Source: Gammaproteobacteria bacterium (GTDB lineage: Bacteria > Pseudomonadota > Gammaproteobacteria > Coxiellales > Coxiellaceae). Taken from it: DNA of 34,557 nucleotides. Made by a program: the position numbers and the translations under genes. The stretch spans positions 1 to 34,557 of the forward strand of contig JAHFRQ010000018.1 of NCBI GenBank assembly GCA_023266215.1, read 5' to 3'. Positions 1 through 10,529 of this stretch are shown here, piece after piece; the first letter of the stretch is position 1; every line of letters begins with the position of its first letter. The notes under the pieces were generated by a model. That model made no database searches and was not told the origin of the DNA. It saw only the letters and a list, made by a program, of their open reading frames with translations.

Positions 1-41
1 TGAGCTCTATAAAGCTTATTTTGATAGGTAAATCGTGTGTT

Positions 42-75
42 TTATCGCGCCCACGCTGCCGCGATGGGCTTCGGT
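42..75 (+). repeat. Dispersed hairpin repeat, copy 1
   Basis: The segment contains GCCCACGCTGCC followed by GCGATGGGC. GCCCA and CGC on the left pair with GCG and TGGGC on the right, leaving a TGCC loop and one bulged A. A copy matching at nearly every position, including flanking TTAT and GGCTTC, occurs at 2793-2826. Two copies in about 35 kb, both outside genes, suggest a REP-like dispersed palindrome. Its function is unknown. Confidence 0.6.
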
Positions 76-165
76 ACTATTGATAATGGTGAGCAATAAG
101 TTAGAAGGCAGTTATTTTTTAAAATTAATTTATAAAATTTATGGGGATAGCTCAGCGCTGGCGCT

Positions 166-229
166 CGGGTTCTGAAAGATTTAAAGTGTCGGGTTCTGAA
201 AGATACAGAATGCGCGGGTTCTGAAAGAT
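166..229 (+). repeat. Three direct repeats CGGGTTCTGAAAGAT
   Basis: The 15-mer CGGGTTCTGAAAGAT is found exactly at 166-180, 190-204 and 215-229, so the starts are 24 and 25 bp apart. The 9-10 bp between copies differ. The block ends 71 bp before the kinase start codon. Possible readings are a regulator-binding array for the kinase gene or a remnant of a longer tandem repeat. Nothing else in the window matches it. Confidence 0.7.
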
Positions 230-300
230 CCAAGCGCAATTTAAGGTTTTGTTAATCATTATGTGTTTAAATCTTTGTTTAAATTTAGAATGGCCAGAAC

Positions 301-1905
301 ATGAGAACAAAAAGCCCCGATACCTTTCTTGGCTATGACGCAGAATTGAAGCAAATGGTGAACACGGTTTCCACTGAGGAATGGGTGATTGCGAACCATT
401 TGCTTGCTGATAAACCCGTTGGCACAAAACTAAGAAATTACGCGCACGGGAAAGAGCTTAGATCGCATGTATTTATATTTCTGAATAACAAAGTTTACGT
501 GCTCTCCAATATTGATCATCATCGAATTAAAGAAAGCGATGAAAATCAGGAAGAAATTACAGAAATCGAATGGGACGATGCAAAAAACTATTTTAAAAAA
601 AATCCCGAAGCTTCAAAATTACATCATTATTCAAAAATACATTTAAAATTTCTCCATGAAAACAAATATACAGAACTAAATCATTCGTTTGTTAAATTAA
701 TGATCGATGGACGTGAAGTTATTTGCGCCCTATCAGGAAACGGTCATGGTGAATTAAGCGGCACTGCAAAAGTCAAAATTGCAGTTGATATAAAAGGGAA
801 TTTTTACGCATTAAAATTGCCTTATAAATATATGTTAAGTGAAAAAGGTCTTGGGGATATCAATACTGAAATAGAGATGTCAGCCGCCGTTGATTTTTTA
901 TTGTCGGATACAGTGAAGTCTTATTTTACGCCTGAGCTTGTTCGGCAGCCAATATTAGTGCTCCCCTATTTTCAAATGGATTTTTTTAATTGGATGCAAG
1001 CAACTACAAGAAATAAAGCTGCGATTGCAAATTTCCTTATTGCCATGTTATTTGTTTCTCGTGATCTTCAACAATTGCACGAAAAAAATATTTTACATTT
1101 AGATGTTAAGCCAGAAAATATTTTAGTCAAGATGGATGGCGACAATATAAAATCTGCAAGATTATGTGATTTTGGGTATGCAGGATTTGCAGAAAACGGT
1201 GTTTTTGTATCTGACCTACGCGGCACGGAAGGATATTTAGCGCCGGAGATCCAGGGTTCTGGAATTAAAAATTACAACTCCGGGCAAGCGCGTTACACTG
1301 AAAAAACTGATATTTATGCTTTGGGTGTTACTATTAAAAAAATTCATAATTATTTTTTTCCACCCAGAATCCATGCTGAGTTATGCAATTTTGAGTTATG
1401 TAATTTAGCGTCAAAAATGACAGAGTCCAATCCATCGAGTCGCCCTGGTTTGGAATTTATAAAGTTAATATTGATTAACCTGTTAGGAGATAATAATCTC
1501 CCGCGAACGGTTCAGTTAATTCAGCGATATAATTTCGACGATAAATTTGTAATATTATTTTCTAATTTAGAAAGATTGGAAAAATATCCCGCGCCTCATT
1601 TTTTATTAACATTTTTTGAAAAAAATATTGAGAGATTTATTGCTGATAAACAATCTGGTGATTTATCATTGAAAGTAGGATCCTGCAATAGACAATTTTT
1701 AGCTTTGCTGAAGGAGAAAAAAATTGAGCCCAATGAAGCAAAGCTCAAACATGATGAAATGGGTGAAATTTATGGTGTGCTGCAAAAACTGTGGGATACT
1801 AATGAGGCAATACCTATCTCTCAAAATGCTCAGGCGCTATTTGGCGGCACTCCGACCGGTGTGTCGCCAGATGGCCTATCAGAAGTGCCGAGTCTTGCGA
1901 GCTAA
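301..1905 (+). CDS. Eukaryotic-type Ser/Thr protein kinase-like protein, candidate host-directed effector
   Basis: The 534-residue protein has a recognisable kinase core at about residues 140-400. It shows a glycine-rich loop (SGNGHGELSG, 145-154), the ATP-binding lysine in ALK (K172), a catalytic loop HLDVKPEN (266-273), DFG (290-292), APE (314-316) and DIYALG (337-342). The Lys in KPEN is typical of Ser/Thr kinases. The usual HRD arginine is Leu, so activation-loop control is probably of the non-RD kind. The first ~140 residues and the last ~130 match nothing I recognise, and I see no signal peptide or membrane segment. The gene is AT-rich and ends 2 bp from the end of sucD, facing it. Delivery to a host cell is inferred from domain type and likely lineage only. 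The start lacks a clear ribosome-binding site. Confidence 0.8.
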   Translation: MRTKSPDTFLGYDAELKQMVNTVSTEEWVIANHLLADKPVGTKLRNYAHGKELRSHVFIFLNNKVYVLSNIDHHRIKESDENQEEITEIEWDDAKNYFKKNPEASKLHHYSKIHLKFLHENKYTELNHSFVKLMIDGREVICALSGNGHGELSGTAKVKIAVDIKGNFYALKLPYKYMLSEKGLGDINTEIEMSAAVDFLLSDTVKSYFTPELVRQPILVLPYFQMDFFNWMQATTRNKAAIANFLIAMLFVSRDLQQLHEKNILHLDVKPENILVKMDGDNIKSARLCDFGYAGFAENGVFVSDLRGTEGYLAPEIQGSGIKNYNSGQARYTEKTDIYALGVTIKKIHNYFFPPRIHAELCNFELCNLASKMTESNPSSRPGLEFIKLILINLLGDNNLPRTVQLIQRYNFDDKFVILFSNLERLEKYPAPHFLLTFFEKNIERFIADKQSGDLSLKVGSCNRQFLALLKEKKIEPNEAKLKHDEMGEIYGVLQKLWDTNEAIPISQNAQALFGGTPTGVSPDGLSEVPSLAS

Positions 1906-1907
1906 TC

Positions 1908-2780
1908 TCACCACCCCGTCACATCAGCAACTCCTTTGCCAATTTCAGCGGGTGATTTTACAGTGTGAACACCAGCGGCTTCTAACGCTTTAAATTTTTC
2001 TGCGGCTGTGCCTTTTCCGCCTGCGATAATCGCGCCAGCATGGCCCATTCTTTTGCCTTCAGGCGCTGTCACACCGGCAATATAAGATACGACAGGTTTA
2101 GTCACATGATTTTTAATGTATTCAGCCGCTTCTTCTTCTGCAGAGCCGCCAATTTCACCGACCATGATAATCGCTTCGGTTTGCGGATCCTTTTGAAACA
2201 TTTCTAATACATCAATAAAATTAGTTCCTGGAATGGGATCGCCGCCAATACCCACGCAGGTACTTTGACCAAATCCTAATGCTGTTGTTTGATTCACGGC
2301 TTCATAAGTTAAAGTCCCGGAGCGCGAAACAATCCCCACGCGGCCTGGTTGATGAATGTGTCCTGGCATAATGCCGATTTTGCATTGGCCAGGTGTAATA
2401 ACGCCTGGACAATTGGGTCCGATTAATCGCGCATTTTTATTTTTCATATACGCTTTAACAGCCAGCATATCTAAAACGGGAATGCCTTCGGTAATACAAA
2501 TAACTAATTTAATGCCAGCATCGATCGCTTCAATAATCGAATCTTTACAAAAAGGCGCAGGTACAAAAATCATCGTTGCATCCGCTTTTGTTTTTGCATA
2601 CGCATCTGCGACGCTGTTAAAAACAGGCAACCCTAAATGTAGCTCGCCGCCCTTTCCTGGTGTCACACCACCGACCATTTTGGTGCCGTAATTAATACAT
2701 TGTTCTGAATGCATCGTGCCATGCTTGCCTGTGAAGCCTTGGCAGATTACTTTCGTGTCTTTGTTGATTAAAATGCTCAT
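1908..2780 (-). CDS. sucD: Succinate-CoA ligase (ADP-forming), alpha subunit
   Basis: This subunit binds CoA and carries the phosphohistidine intermediate while succinyl-CoA is converted to succinate with formation of ATP (or GTP). The 290-residue length is normal for SucD. The N-terminal Rossmann-like CoA-binding part begins [18 protein letters not shown], and the active-site histidine lies in GHAGAI near residue 245. A good ribosome-binding site (CCGGAG, seven bases before ATG) supports the start. It is the last gene of the sdh-suc operon. An 87-bp gap holding a hairpin repeat separates it from sucC, an unusually long gap for this operon. Confidence 0.97.
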   Translation of the reverse strand: MSILINKDTKVICQGFTGKHGTMHSEQCINYGTKMVGGVTPGKGGELHLGLPVFNSVADAYAKTKADATMIFVPAPFCKDSIIEAIDAGIKLVICITEGIPVLDMLAVKAYMKNKNARLIGPNCPGVITPGQCKIGIMPGHIHQPGRVGIVSRSGTLTYEAVNQTTALGFGQSTCVGIGGDPIPGTNFIDVLEMFQKDPQTEAIIMVGEIGGSAEEEAAEYIKNHVTKPVVSYIAGVTAPEGKRMGHAGAIIAGGKGTAAEKFKALEAAGVHTVKSPAEIGKGVADVTGW

Positions 2781-2792
2781 CTTGTTCTCCGG

Positions 2793-2826
2793 TTATTCGC
2801 GCCCACGCTACCGCATGGGCTTCTGT
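2793..2826 (-). repeat. Dispersed hairpin repeat, copy 2, between sucC and sucD
   Basis: This is the second copy of the 42-75 element. The core GCCCACGCTACCGCATGGGC keeps the GCCCA/TGGGC arms while the bases next to the loop differ. In the sdh-suc transcript it would sit in the leader of sucD, just upstream of its ribosome-binding site, where a hairpin could affect message processing or the sucC:sucD ratio. That role is inference. Confidence 0.6.
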
Positions 2827-2867
2827 TATGATTTACTAGCGCATCCGCAGCTATACGTACGATTTTT

Positions 2868-4031
2868 TTATTTTTTTACTAGCTCGACAATTTTTTTAGC
2901 CGCTTCAGTGAAACCATTGGCAGGCGTGATGTTTAAACCACTTTCTGCTAATTTTTTCGCGCCTAATTCTGCATTATTGCCTTCAAGACGCACAACGACA
3001 GGGACGCTAATGCCAACTTCTGCAACTGCTGCAATAATGCCTTCTGCAATCATGTCGCAACGCACAATGCCGCCAAAAATATTCACTAAAATACCTTTGA
3101 CGTTTTTATCTGACGTAATAATTTTAAACGCTTCGGTTACGCGTTCTTTCGTCGCACCGCCACCCACATCTAAAAAGTTAGCCGGATTGCCGCCACTTAA
3201 TTTAATTAAATCCATCGTCGCCATTGCTAAACCGGCGCCGTTGACCATGCAACCGATATCGCCATCCAACGAAATGTAATTTAATTCCCATTGTTGCGCA
3301 CGATTTTCGCGTTCGTCTTCTTGTGATGGATCACGCATTTCGCGCAAATCGGCATGGCGATACATTGCATTGTCATCAATATTAATTTTGGCATCTAGGC
3401 AAATTAAATTGCCTTCTTTGGTGACAACCAATGGATTGATTTCAAGCATGCACAAATCATTTTTAATAAATACGTCGTATAAACCCATCATGATTTTGGT
3501 AAATTCATTGATTTGCTTATGATCTAATTTTAATTGAAAGAAAATATCGCGACATTGATAAGGCATTAAACCAACCGTTGGATCAACGACCGCCTTTAAA
3601 ATTTTCTCAGGGGACTTGTGCGCCACTTCTTCGATTTCAACGCCGCCTTCTGTTGACGCCATAAATACAATACGTTGCGATGCTCTATCAATCACAGCAC
3701 CTAAATATAATTCGCGTGCAATATTCGATGGCTTTTCAATGAGAATTTGATTAACGGGTTGTCCGTGCGCATCGGTTTGATAGGTCACTAAGCGCGTGCC
3801 CAATAACTTTTGAACAGCTTCGACGACTTCTTTCTCGCTTTTAGCGATTTTAACGCCGCCCGCTTTTCCGCGACCGCCGGCATGGACTTGGGCTTTTACG
3901 ACCCACATATCACCGCCTAGACGAGACAAAACTTCAGAAGCTGTTTCAGTGGTTGAAATCACTTCGCCGTCTGGAACGGCTACTTTTTGGGCTCTTAACA
4001 ATGCTTTAGCTTGATATTCATGTAAATTCAT
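2868..4031 (-). CDS. sucC: Succinate-CoA ligase (ADP-forming), beta subunit
   Basis: SucC is the ATP-grasp subunit that binds nucleotide and succinate and pairs with SucD. The 387-residue protein starts [12 protein letters not shown], the hallmark N-terminus of the family, and is essentially the same length as the E. coli protein. The nucleotide-binding region includes [16 protein letters not shown] (about 46-61). The Mg-binding stretch [10 protein letters not shown] and the C-terminal ligase part ([16 protein letters not shown]) are intact. It lies 43 bp downstream of sucB in the same operon, the usual order sucABCD. Confidence 0.97.
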   Translation of the reverse strand: MNLHEYQAKALLRAQKVAVPDGEVISTTETASEVLSRLGGDMWVVKAQVHAGGRGKAGGVKIAKSEKEVVEAVQKLLGTRLVTYQTDAHGQPVNQILIEKPSNIARELYLGAVIDRASQRIVFMASTEGGVEIEEVAHKSPEKILKAVVDPTVGLMPYQCRDIFFQLKLDHKQINEFTKIMMGLYDVFIKNDLCMLEINPLVVTKEGNLICLDAKINIDDNAMYRHADLREMRDPSQEDERENRAQQWELNYISLDGDIGCMVNGAGLAMATMDLIKLSGGNPANFLDVGGGATKERVTEAFKIITSDKNVKGILVNIFGGIVRCDMIAEGIIAAVAEVGISVPVVVRLEGNNAELGAKKLAESGLNITPANGFTEAAKKIVELVKK

Positions 4032-4074
4032 ATGTTTCTCACTTTCATTCTTTTATAAAAACGTGTCAATCGTG

Positions 4075-5205
4075 TTATATATTCAAAATCAATCGCGCTG
4101 GATCTTCGATGATCTGCTTAATCGACATTAAAAATTGCACGGCTTCACGGCCGTCAATGATACGATGATCGTAAGATAATGCAACATACATCATCGGTCG
4201 GATAACGATCTGTCCATTGACAACAACAGCGCGCTCAACGATATTATGCATACCTAAAATCGCGCTTTGAGGCGGATTAATGATCGGCGTTGACATCATT
4301 GAGCCATAGGTTCCTGCATTGGTAATCGTAAAAGTACCGCCCGTTAAATCATCCATGGCGATTTTGCCGTCTTTTGCTTTGCCGGCATAATCACGAATTT
4401 GTTTTTCAATTTGCGCCATACTGAGTTGATCTGCATTTCGCAAAATAGGCACAACCAAACCACGCTCACTGCCAATGGCAATGCCGATGTCATAAAAATT
4501 GTGATAAATTAAATCTTTTCCATCAATCGATGCGTTCACAGCTGGAAATTGTTTTAATGCTTCAACAGCCGCTTTTGTGAAGAAAGACATAAAACCCAAA
4601 CGCGCACCGGTTTGTTTTTCAAATTGATCTTTGTATCTATTGCGCAAATCCATCACGGCTTTCATATCGATCTCATTAAAGGTCGTTAAGATTGCCGCTT
4701 CTTGCTGCACTTGAATTAATCGCTCTGCAACACGTTGACGCAAACGAGACATCGGCACGCGTTCTTCTAATCTGCTGCTGTTATTGCTATTTATTTTTAA
4801 AGCATCAGGGCTGATTTTACCTTCTTTGGCAGCGCGACGTGCAGAAGGACTTAAATCTTGTGCCCATGATCCTGCTGGAATTTCTGATTTTACTTCTGAT
4901 TTTGCTTCTGATTTAATTTCTGTTTTTACTTCAGATTTTATTTCTACTTTTGCCTCTGCTTTTGCTTCACCTTCTTTGATCACAGCTAATATTTGATTCG
5001 CTGTCACAACAGTGCCTTCTGGCACAATAATTTTTTCAATCACACCGGATTTTGGTGCAGGCACTTCTAACATCACTTTATCTGTTTCTAAATCCACTAA
5101 ATTTTCGTCGCGATTAATAAAATCGCCGACTTTTTTATACCATTTTGCAACGGTTGCATCCGTGACTGATTCTGGTAATCCTGGTACTTTTATTTCTATG
5201 CTCAT
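4075..5205 (-). CDS. sucB: 2-oxoglutarate dehydrogenase E2, dihydrolipoyl succinyltransferase (shortened E3-binding region)
   Basis: E2 carries the lipoyl arm and transfers the succinyl group to CoA in the 2-oxoglutarate dehydrogenase complex. The lipoyl domain covers about residues 1-77, with lipoyl-lysine K43 in ETDKVML. A Lys/Glu-rich linker follows at 80-110. The E3-binding region begins normally ([12 protein letters not shown], 118-129) but then runs through a Ser/Asn-rich stretch directly into the catalytic domain ([14 protein letters not shown]). The usual GTG..GR.t..DV half is missing. The catalytic HRIIDG motif near the C-terminus is intact. At 376 residues it is about 30 shorter than the E. 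coli enzyme. The ATG overlaps the sucA stop (ATGA), implying translational coupling. Confidence 0.95.
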   Translation of the reverse strand: MSIEIKVPGLPESVTDATVAKWYKKVGDFINRDENLVDLETDKVMLEVPAPKSGVIEKIIVPEGTVVTANQILAVIKEGEAKAEAKVEIKSEVKTEIKSEAKSEVKSEIPAGSWAQDLSPSARRAAKEGKISPDALKINSNNSSRLEERVPMSRLRQRVAERLIQVQQEAAILTTFNEIDMKAVMDLRNRYKDQFEKQTGARLGFMSFFTKAAVEALKQFPAVNASIDGKDLIYHNFYDIGIAIGSERGLVVPILRNADQLSMAQIEKQIRDYAGKAKDGKIAMDDLTGGTFTITNAGTYGSMMSTPIINPPQSAILGMHNIVERAVVVNGQIVIRPMMYVALSYDHRIIDGREAVQFLMSIKQIIEDPARLILNI

Positions 5206-8030
5206 CTCGAGATCTCCACGGGTAATAAATTTAATGCCTGATCAATTATTTCTGCCTGTTGTTTAATGTGTAGCTTTGCATATCCTGTTGCAGGCGCTGC
5301 CATCGAAGCGCGGCCAGCATAACACAATTTAACATCCGTTTCTGGCATACAACGCACAATACGATGACGCGTGCAATACCATGCGCCTTGATTTTTTGGC
5401 TCTTCCTGACACCACACAATTTCTTTTAAATTATTATATTTTTTTAATTCTAATTTTAAAGCATCATATGGAAATGGGTACAATTGCTCAATGCGCACCA
5501 ACGCAATATTCGACATATTTTTTTCGCGACGCGCTGCAATAATCTCATAATATAATTTACCTGAGCACAAAACCAATCGATCTGTTTTTTCAGGAATAAT
5601 ATTAGTATCTGTTTCAGCAATTACGCATTGAAATTCACCGTTTTCTAATTCATCTAAAGTGGATACCGCGGCTTTATTTCGCAGCAAACTTTTCGGTGAC
5701 ATGACAATTAAAGGAATTCTGTACGGACGCAATACTTGACGACGCAATAAATGAAAAATCTGCGCGGGTGTGCTCGGCACACAGACTTGTATATTATCTT
5801 GTGCGCACAATTGCATATAACGCTCTAATCGCGCTGAGGTGTGCTCAGGTCCCGCGCCTTCTGCACCATGTGGCAACAACATGACAAGGCCACATAATCT
5901 ATTCCATTTTTGCCAACCTGAACTAATAAATTGATCGATAATCACTTGCGCGCCATTGGCAAAATCACCGTATTGCGCTTCCCACATGACTAATCCTGCA
6001 GGATCCGATGAAGCATAACCATACTCAAATCCTAATGGACCCGTTTCAGCTAATAATGAATCATAGATTTGTAATCTGGCTTGATCATTTGAAAGATGGC
6101 ACAGCGGCATATAATCCTGTCCTGTTTTTTGATCAACAATCGCAGCATGTCTGTGAAAAAAAGTACCGCGCCGCGCATCTTCACCCGTCAACCGAACAGC
6201 ATGTTTTTCAGTTAACAAAGTCGCGTATGCCATCGTTTCAGCATAACCCCAATCCAATGGCTGCTCACCCGCCGTCATTTTATCGCGCGCCTTTAAAATC
6301 ATGTCGACATTGCGTTGTACCGAAAAACCCATCGGCAATGCCGTTATTTTTTCGCCCAATTTTTTTAATATTGTTTTTGAAACACCGGTATGAACATCGG
6401 CTGTCCAAAGTGAATTTAAATGTGGCTCCCAATGTGATGCATAGCGATTCGACAAACTGTTTGGCAATAAATCAACCGCAGCACGACCCGCATCTAAGCG
6501 ATCGCGATTTTCCAATAATAATTTTTCAGCTTCTTCCGGCTGAATAATTTTTTCATCTATTAATTTTCTAGCATAAAAACCACGTGGCGATAATTTTGAA
6601 CGAATCGTTTGATACATTAAAGGTTGTGTACACGCTGGCTCATCGCCTTCGTTGTGACCATGCACACGATAACAAACCAAATCTATAACAACATCCTTGT
6701 GAAATTGCATACGATAATCTAGCGCCAATTGCATCACGCGCACACACGCTTCTGGATCATCGCCATTCACATGCATAATCGGCGCATCAATCATTTTCGA
6801 TAAATCAGAGCAATAACGCGATGAACGCGCATCATTTGGATTGCTCGTTGTAAAACCAACCTGATTATTTAAAATAATATGAATCGAACCGCCCACGGTA
6901 TAAGCACGCGTAAGCGACATGCTTAATGTTTCCATCACAACGCCTTGGCCGATAAAAGCACCGTCGCCATGGATCATTACAGGATAAGCATAATCAAATT
7001 TTGAATCGGTTGTAGCGCGATCTTGTCTTGCGCGCACAGAACCCATTACCACAGGATCAATAAATTCTAAATGCGACGGATTAAAAGCAAGTGATAAATG
7101 AATTTCGCCATGATCTGTTTTAATATCACTTGAAAAACCGCTGTGATATTTGACATCACCCGTTGTGAGACCCACTTCTTTTTTACCTTCAAATTCTTTA
7201 AATAATTCTGCCGGAGATTGCCCCATGATATTTAATAATAAATTTAAGCGGCCGCGGTGCGCCATGCCAATCACCAATTCACGTACATTTTGCGCACGTG
7301 AAGCATGCATCAAAAAATCCAGCATGGGGATTAAAGATTCGCCCCCTTCGATCGAAAAACGTTTTTGCCCTGGAAATCGGGTATCTAAATATTTTTCCAG
7401 ACCTTCTGATTCTGTTAATTTTTTTAAAATTTGTTTTTGTTCTGCTGCTGAAAATTTTATCTCAGGAATTTTATGCTCAATATAATTTTGTAGCCAATTT
7501 CTTTCAATATCATTTTCAATATAATTATATTCAAAACCAATGGTGCTGCAATATTTTTTCTGCAATGCTTCTAAAATTGTTTTTAAGCTCGCTGATTGCG
7601 CTGTTAATAAACCACGTGTATTAAATTGCTCATTTAGATCAGATGAATTTAAATCATAATGCGATAATGCTAAACGATCATCTGCAATAATAGGTGTTTT
7701 CAAGGGGTCAATTTGAGCATTGATATGCCCAAAGCGTCTGTAAGCTTCTATTAAATTATCGACTGAAAATTGCTGTTGATTTTCTGTCCCGCTTTCCGAT
7801 GAAAAAATAACCTGAGGCATTCTAGCGAGTTCTTTAAAGTTTTCGCGGATATCGGCATGAGAAATATCACCCGCTGGCATTTGTGAAAAATAATGCTGCC
7901 AAACGTCATTCACGGAATTTTTATCTTTTAAGTAACTGTCATATAAATTTTCGATATACGCTGCGCTTTCTGCTGACAGATAAGAATTTTTTTCAAATTC
8001 CTGCATCGATGGATGATGTGTTGATTTCAT
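5202..8030 (-). CDS. sucA: 2-oxoglutarate dehydrogenase E1 component
   Basis: This thiamine-diphosphate enzyme decarboxylates 2-oxoglutarate and reductively succinylates the lipoyl group of SucB. I place the start at [12 protein letters not shown] (8030), giving 942 residues, close to the E. coli length. The frame stays open to 8075, but that would add 15 residues inside sdhB with no family resemblance. The short N-terminal region that contacts E2 ([17 protein letters not shown]) is present. The ThDP-binding region runs from [11 protein letters not shown] to [12 protein letters not shown] and the [11 protein letters not shown] stretch. The C-terminal transketolase-like half includes [20 protein letters not shown]. 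It starts 4 bp after the sdhB stop and overlaps sucB by 4 bp. Confidence 0.96.
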   Translation of the reverse strand: MKSTHHPSMQEFEKNSYLSAESAAYIENLYDSYLKDKNSVNDVWQHYFSQMPAGDISHADIRENFKELARMPQVIFSSESGTENQQQFSVDNLIEAYRRFGHINAQIDPLKTPIIADDRLALSHYDLNSSDLNEQFNTRGLLTAQSASLKTILEALQKKYCSTIGFEYNYIENDIERNWLQNYIEHKIPEIKFSAAEQKQILKKLTESEGLEKYLDTRFPGQKRFSIEGGESLIPMLDFLMHASRAQNVRELVIGMAHRGRLNLLLNIMGQSPAELFKEFEGKKEVGLTTGDVKYHSGFSSDIKTDHGEIHLSLAFNPSHLEFIDPVVMGSVRARQDRATTDSKFDYAYPVMIHGDGAFIGQGVVMETLSMSLTRAYTVGGSIHIILNNQVGFTTSNPNDARSSRYCSDLSKMIDAPIMHVNGDDPEACVRVMQLALDYRMQFHKDVVIDLVCYRVHGHNEGDEPACTQPLMYQTIRSKLSPRGFYARKLIDEKIIQPEEAEKLLLENRDRLDAGRAAVDLLPNSLSNRYASHWEPHLNSLWTADVHTGVSKTILKKLGEKITALPMGFSVQRNVDMILKARDKMTAGEQPLDWGYAETMAYATLLTEKHAVRLTGEDARRGTFFHRHAAIVDQKTGQDYMPLCHLSNDQARLQIYDSLLAETGPLGFEYGYASSDPAGLVMWEAQYGDFANGAQVIIDQFISSGWQKWNRLCGLVMLLPHGAEGAGPEHTSARLERYMQLCAQDNIQVCVPSTPAQIFHLLRRQVLRPYRIPLIVMSPKSLLRNKAAVSTLDELENGEFQCVIAETDTNIIPEKTDRLVLCSGKLYYEIIAARREKNMSNIALVRIEQLYPFPYDALKLELKKYNNLKEIVWCQEEPKNQGAWYCTRHRIVRCMPETDVKLCYAGRASMAAPATGYAKLHIKQQAEIIDQALNLLPVEISR

Positions 8031-8034
8031 AATA

Positions 8035-8766
8035 TTAATCCGCTTCTGTAATAACCTGGGTGCGCAATTCTCCAATTGCTTTTGCTGGATTTAATCCTTT
8101 AGGACACACGGTGGTGCAATTCATAATAGTACGACAACGGTACATGCTATAAGGATCTTGCAATCCCACCAAACGATCGGCCGTTGCGGTATCGCGGCTA
8201 TCTGCGACAAACCGATAAGCATTGAGCAAGCCTGCGGGTCCCACAAATTTATCAGGGTTCCACCAATAGGAGGGACAAGCTGACGTGCAACAGGCACATA
8301 AAATACATTCGTATAAACCATCTAATTTTGCGCGATCCGCTGGCGACTGTAATCTTTCTTTTTCTGGAAGCGGTTGGTTATTTTGTAAAAACGGTTTAAT
8401 GCGTTTGTACTGAGCGAAAAATGGCTCCATATCAACAATTAAATCACGAATCACAGGAAAGCCAGGTAATGGCATTAATGTGACGCGATCCGGTAAATTA
8501 TGCAGTGGCGAAATACACGCCAGGCCATTTTTGCCATTGATATTCACCCCATCTGATCCGCAAACGCCCTCGCCACAAGATCGACGAAATGCAATTTCAG
8601 GATAAATTTCTTTTAATGCTTCGAGCGCATTTAAAACCATTTTTCCTTTAATTTTAGCAACATCGATTTTGTATTCGCACATCCTAGGCTTTGGATCTTG
8701 CTCAGGATCAAATCGATAAATCATAAATGTCATGACGCGAGATAAGTTGGTGCTATTAGGGTTCAT
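8035..8766 (-). CDS. sdhB: Succinate dehydrogenase iron-sulfur subunit
   Basis: SdhB carries three Fe-S clusters that pass electrons from the flavin of SdhA to ubiquinone in the membrane. All three cluster motifs are visible: the [2Fe-2S] set SCGEGVCGSDG followed by KNGLAC; the [4Fe-4S] set CILCACCTSACP; and the [3Fe-4S] set CRTIMNCTTVCPKGLNP. The 243-residue length is in the normal range. The ATG shares one base with the sdhA stop (TAATG), so the two are translationally coupled. The start gives a slightly long N-terminus; the methionine at residue 12 or 15 is an alternative. Confidence 0.96.
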   Translation of the reverse strand: MNPNSTNLSRVMTFMIYRFDPEQDPKPRMCEYKIDVAKIKGKMVLNALEALKEIYPEIAFRRSCGEGVCGSDGVNINGKNGLACISPLHNLPDRVTLMPLPGFPVIRDLIVDMEPFFAQYKRIKPFLQNNQPLPEKERLQSPADRAKLDGLYECILCACCTSACPSYWWNPDKFVGPAGLLNAYRFVADSRDTATADRLVGLQDPYSMYRCRTIMNCTTVCPKGLNPAKAIGELRTQVITEAD

Positions 8767-10526
8767 TAGTGCGACCTCTCTTTTAAGAGAATAGGATCTA
8801 TATCTTTAGGTTTTAAACACACAGGACGAAATGCCACTTTACCATCAGGATGATAAACAGAATGCTTTAACCAATGATCATCATCGCGATTAGGATAATC
8901 ATATCGCGAATGCGCGCCGCGGCTTTCTTCACGCTCGTTTGCGAGCACCGCTGTTGCAATCGCTGTTTCCATTAAATTATCTAATTCAAACATTTCAATT
9001 CGGGTTGTATTAAAAGATTGACTGTAGTCAGATAATTTTGCTTTCTTTAAACGCTCGCGCAAGATTTTTAATTCTTCCAAACCTTTGGCCATATGCTCGC
9101 CATCACGAAAAACGCCGAAGTAATTTTGCATAATGCGACGTAAGTCTTTTCGAATGGCATAAGGATCTTCAGATTGAGATGGATTATTCCATCGTTCATA
9201 ATGTTCTGCCGCACGATCTAATTCGCCCTTATCTTCTGCGCGAAAATCTAATTCGCCTTTCAGTGCTGTTTGTAAATGAATACCAATGGCACGACCAAAT
9301 ACAACTAAATCCAATAAAGAATTCGTGCCCAAACGATTTGCACCATGCACCGAAACACATGCGCACTCACCGGCTGCAAATAAGCCTTCAACAATTTTGT
9401 CATGACCTTTTTTATCTTGAGTTAATACCTGCCCGTGAATATTCGTTGGAATACCACCCATTTGATAGTGACAGGTTGGCACAACAGGAATCGGTTCTTT
9501 TAATGGATCCACATTGGCAAACGTTCTGGCTAAATCTAAAATACCCGGCAAACGTTCGTTTAATACCTTTTCGCCCAAATGATCTAATTTTAATAACACG
9601 TAATCTTTATCGGGACCTGCGCCTTTACCATCTAAAATTTCCATGATCGATGCGCGCGAAACCACATCACGACAATCCAAATCTTTTAAATGCGGCGAAT
9701 AACGTTCCATAAATCGTTCGCCATTGCCATTTAATAAATAACCGCCTTCACCGCGAACACCTTCTGTAATTAAGCAACCCACACCTGCAATACCCGTTGG
9801 ATGAAATTGCCAGAATTCCATGTCTTGAACGGGAAATCCTGCGCGTAACACCAAACCAATGCCATCGCCTGTATTCGTATAAGCATTCGTGGTGGTTTCA
9901 TAAATCCGGCCTGCGCCACCGGTTGCCAATACTACCGCGCGAGATTTAAAATAAACCAACTCACCTGTTTCCATGCAGATGGCAACCACACCTGACACGC
10001 CACCATTGTCTGAGCGAATAATATCAAGCGCAAACCATTCGCTAAAAAAATGCGTTTTGGCTTCAATATTTTTTTGAAATAAAGTATGCAACATCGCGTG
10101 ACCCGTTCGATCCGCTGCAGCGCAAGAGCGTCTAGCTAATTCGCCCCCAAAATCGCGAGTATGACCACCGAAAGCGCGCTGATAAATTTTGCCGTCATCT
10201 AAGCGCGAAAATGGCAAACCCATATGCTCTAATTCAATAATAGAAGCCGGCGCTTGCTGACACATATATTCCGCTGCGTCTTGATCAGCCAAAAAATCAG
10301 AACCTAAAATAGTGTCATACATATGCCATTGCCATTTATCGGGCACAACATTACCTAAAGCTGCTGCAATGCCGCCTTGAGCCGACACCGTATGTGAACG
10401 CGTAGGATAAACTTTAGATATTAACGCCACTTTGTAATTACTTTTTGCCAACTGCAATGCTGCGCGCATACCCGCGCCGCCCGCACCGACAATTACCGCA
10501 TCAAATTCTTTGACTTGCATGCCCAT
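8766..10526 (-). CDS. sdhA: Succinate dehydrogenase flavoprotein subunit
   Basis: SdhA oxidises succinate to fumarate using covalently bound FAD. The N-terminal dinucleotide fold is [18 protein letters not shown], and the FAD-linking histidine lies in [11 protein letters not shown]. Substrate-site residues are visible in [10 protein letters not shown] and HPTGIAGVG, and the C-terminal capping part is complete ([18 protein letters not shown]). The 586 residues match the family. The start used (MGMQV) has a GGGGA about ten bases upstream; the methionine two codons later is equally possible. It lies 3 bp from sdhD. Confidence 0.97.
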   Translation of the reverse strand: MGMQVKEFDAVIVGAGGAGMRAALQLAKSNYKVALISKVYPTRSHTVSAQGGIAAALGNVVPDKWQWHMYDTILGSDFLADQDAAEYMCQQAPASIIELEHMGLPFSRLDDGKIYQRAFGGHTRDFGGELARRSCAAADRTGHAMLHTLFQKNIEAKTHFFSEWFALDIIRSDNGGVSGVVAICMETGELVYFKSRAVVLATGGAGRIYETTTNAYTNTGDGIGLVLRAGFPVQDMEFWQFHPTGIAGVGCLITEGVRGEGGYLLNGNGERFMERYSPHLKDLDCRDVVSRASIMEILDGKGAGPDKDYVLLKLDHLGEKVLNERLPGILDLARTFANVDPLKEPIPVVPTCHYQMGGIPTNIHGQVLTQDKKGHDKIVEGLFAAGECACVSVHGANRLGTNSLLDLVVFGRAIGIHLQTALKGELDFRAEDKGELDRAAEHYERWNNPSQSEDPYAIRKDLRRIMQNYFGVFRDGEHMAKGLEELKILRERLKKAKLSDYSQSFNTTRIEMFELDNLMETAIATAVLANEREESRGAHSRYDYPNRDDDHWLKHSVYHPDGKVAFRPVCLKPKDIDPILLKERSH

Positions 10527-10529
10527 CGG

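Larger units (their letters stand above)
1..300. other. Non-coding stretch upstream of the kinase gene
   Basis: I see no credible gene here; both reading frames that stay open on the minus strand run through repeats and match nothing I know. The stretch holds one copy of a hairpin repeat (42-75) and three short direct repeats (166-229). The 70 bases before the kinase ATG are AT-rich and could contain its promoter, but no clear -35/-10 pair stands out. A four-codon frame (ATG at 290) ends in a TGA that overlaps the kinase ATG, which is probably chance. Confidence 0.5.

Noticed and set aside
42-427. Minus-strand open frames containing repeated LSEP or FRTR
   Set aside because: They are translations of the 15-bp direct repeats, lack a ribosome-binding site and one overlaps the kinase gene.
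4890-4970. Open frame on the plus strand rich in Phe-Thr-Ser-Asp opposite the SucB linker
   Set aside because: It is the complement of the Lys/Glu-rich SucB linker and has no independent support.
8031-8075. Upstream extension of sucA by 15 codons
   Set aside because: It would lie inside sdhB and does not resemble SucA N-termini; the ATG at 8030 fits the family.
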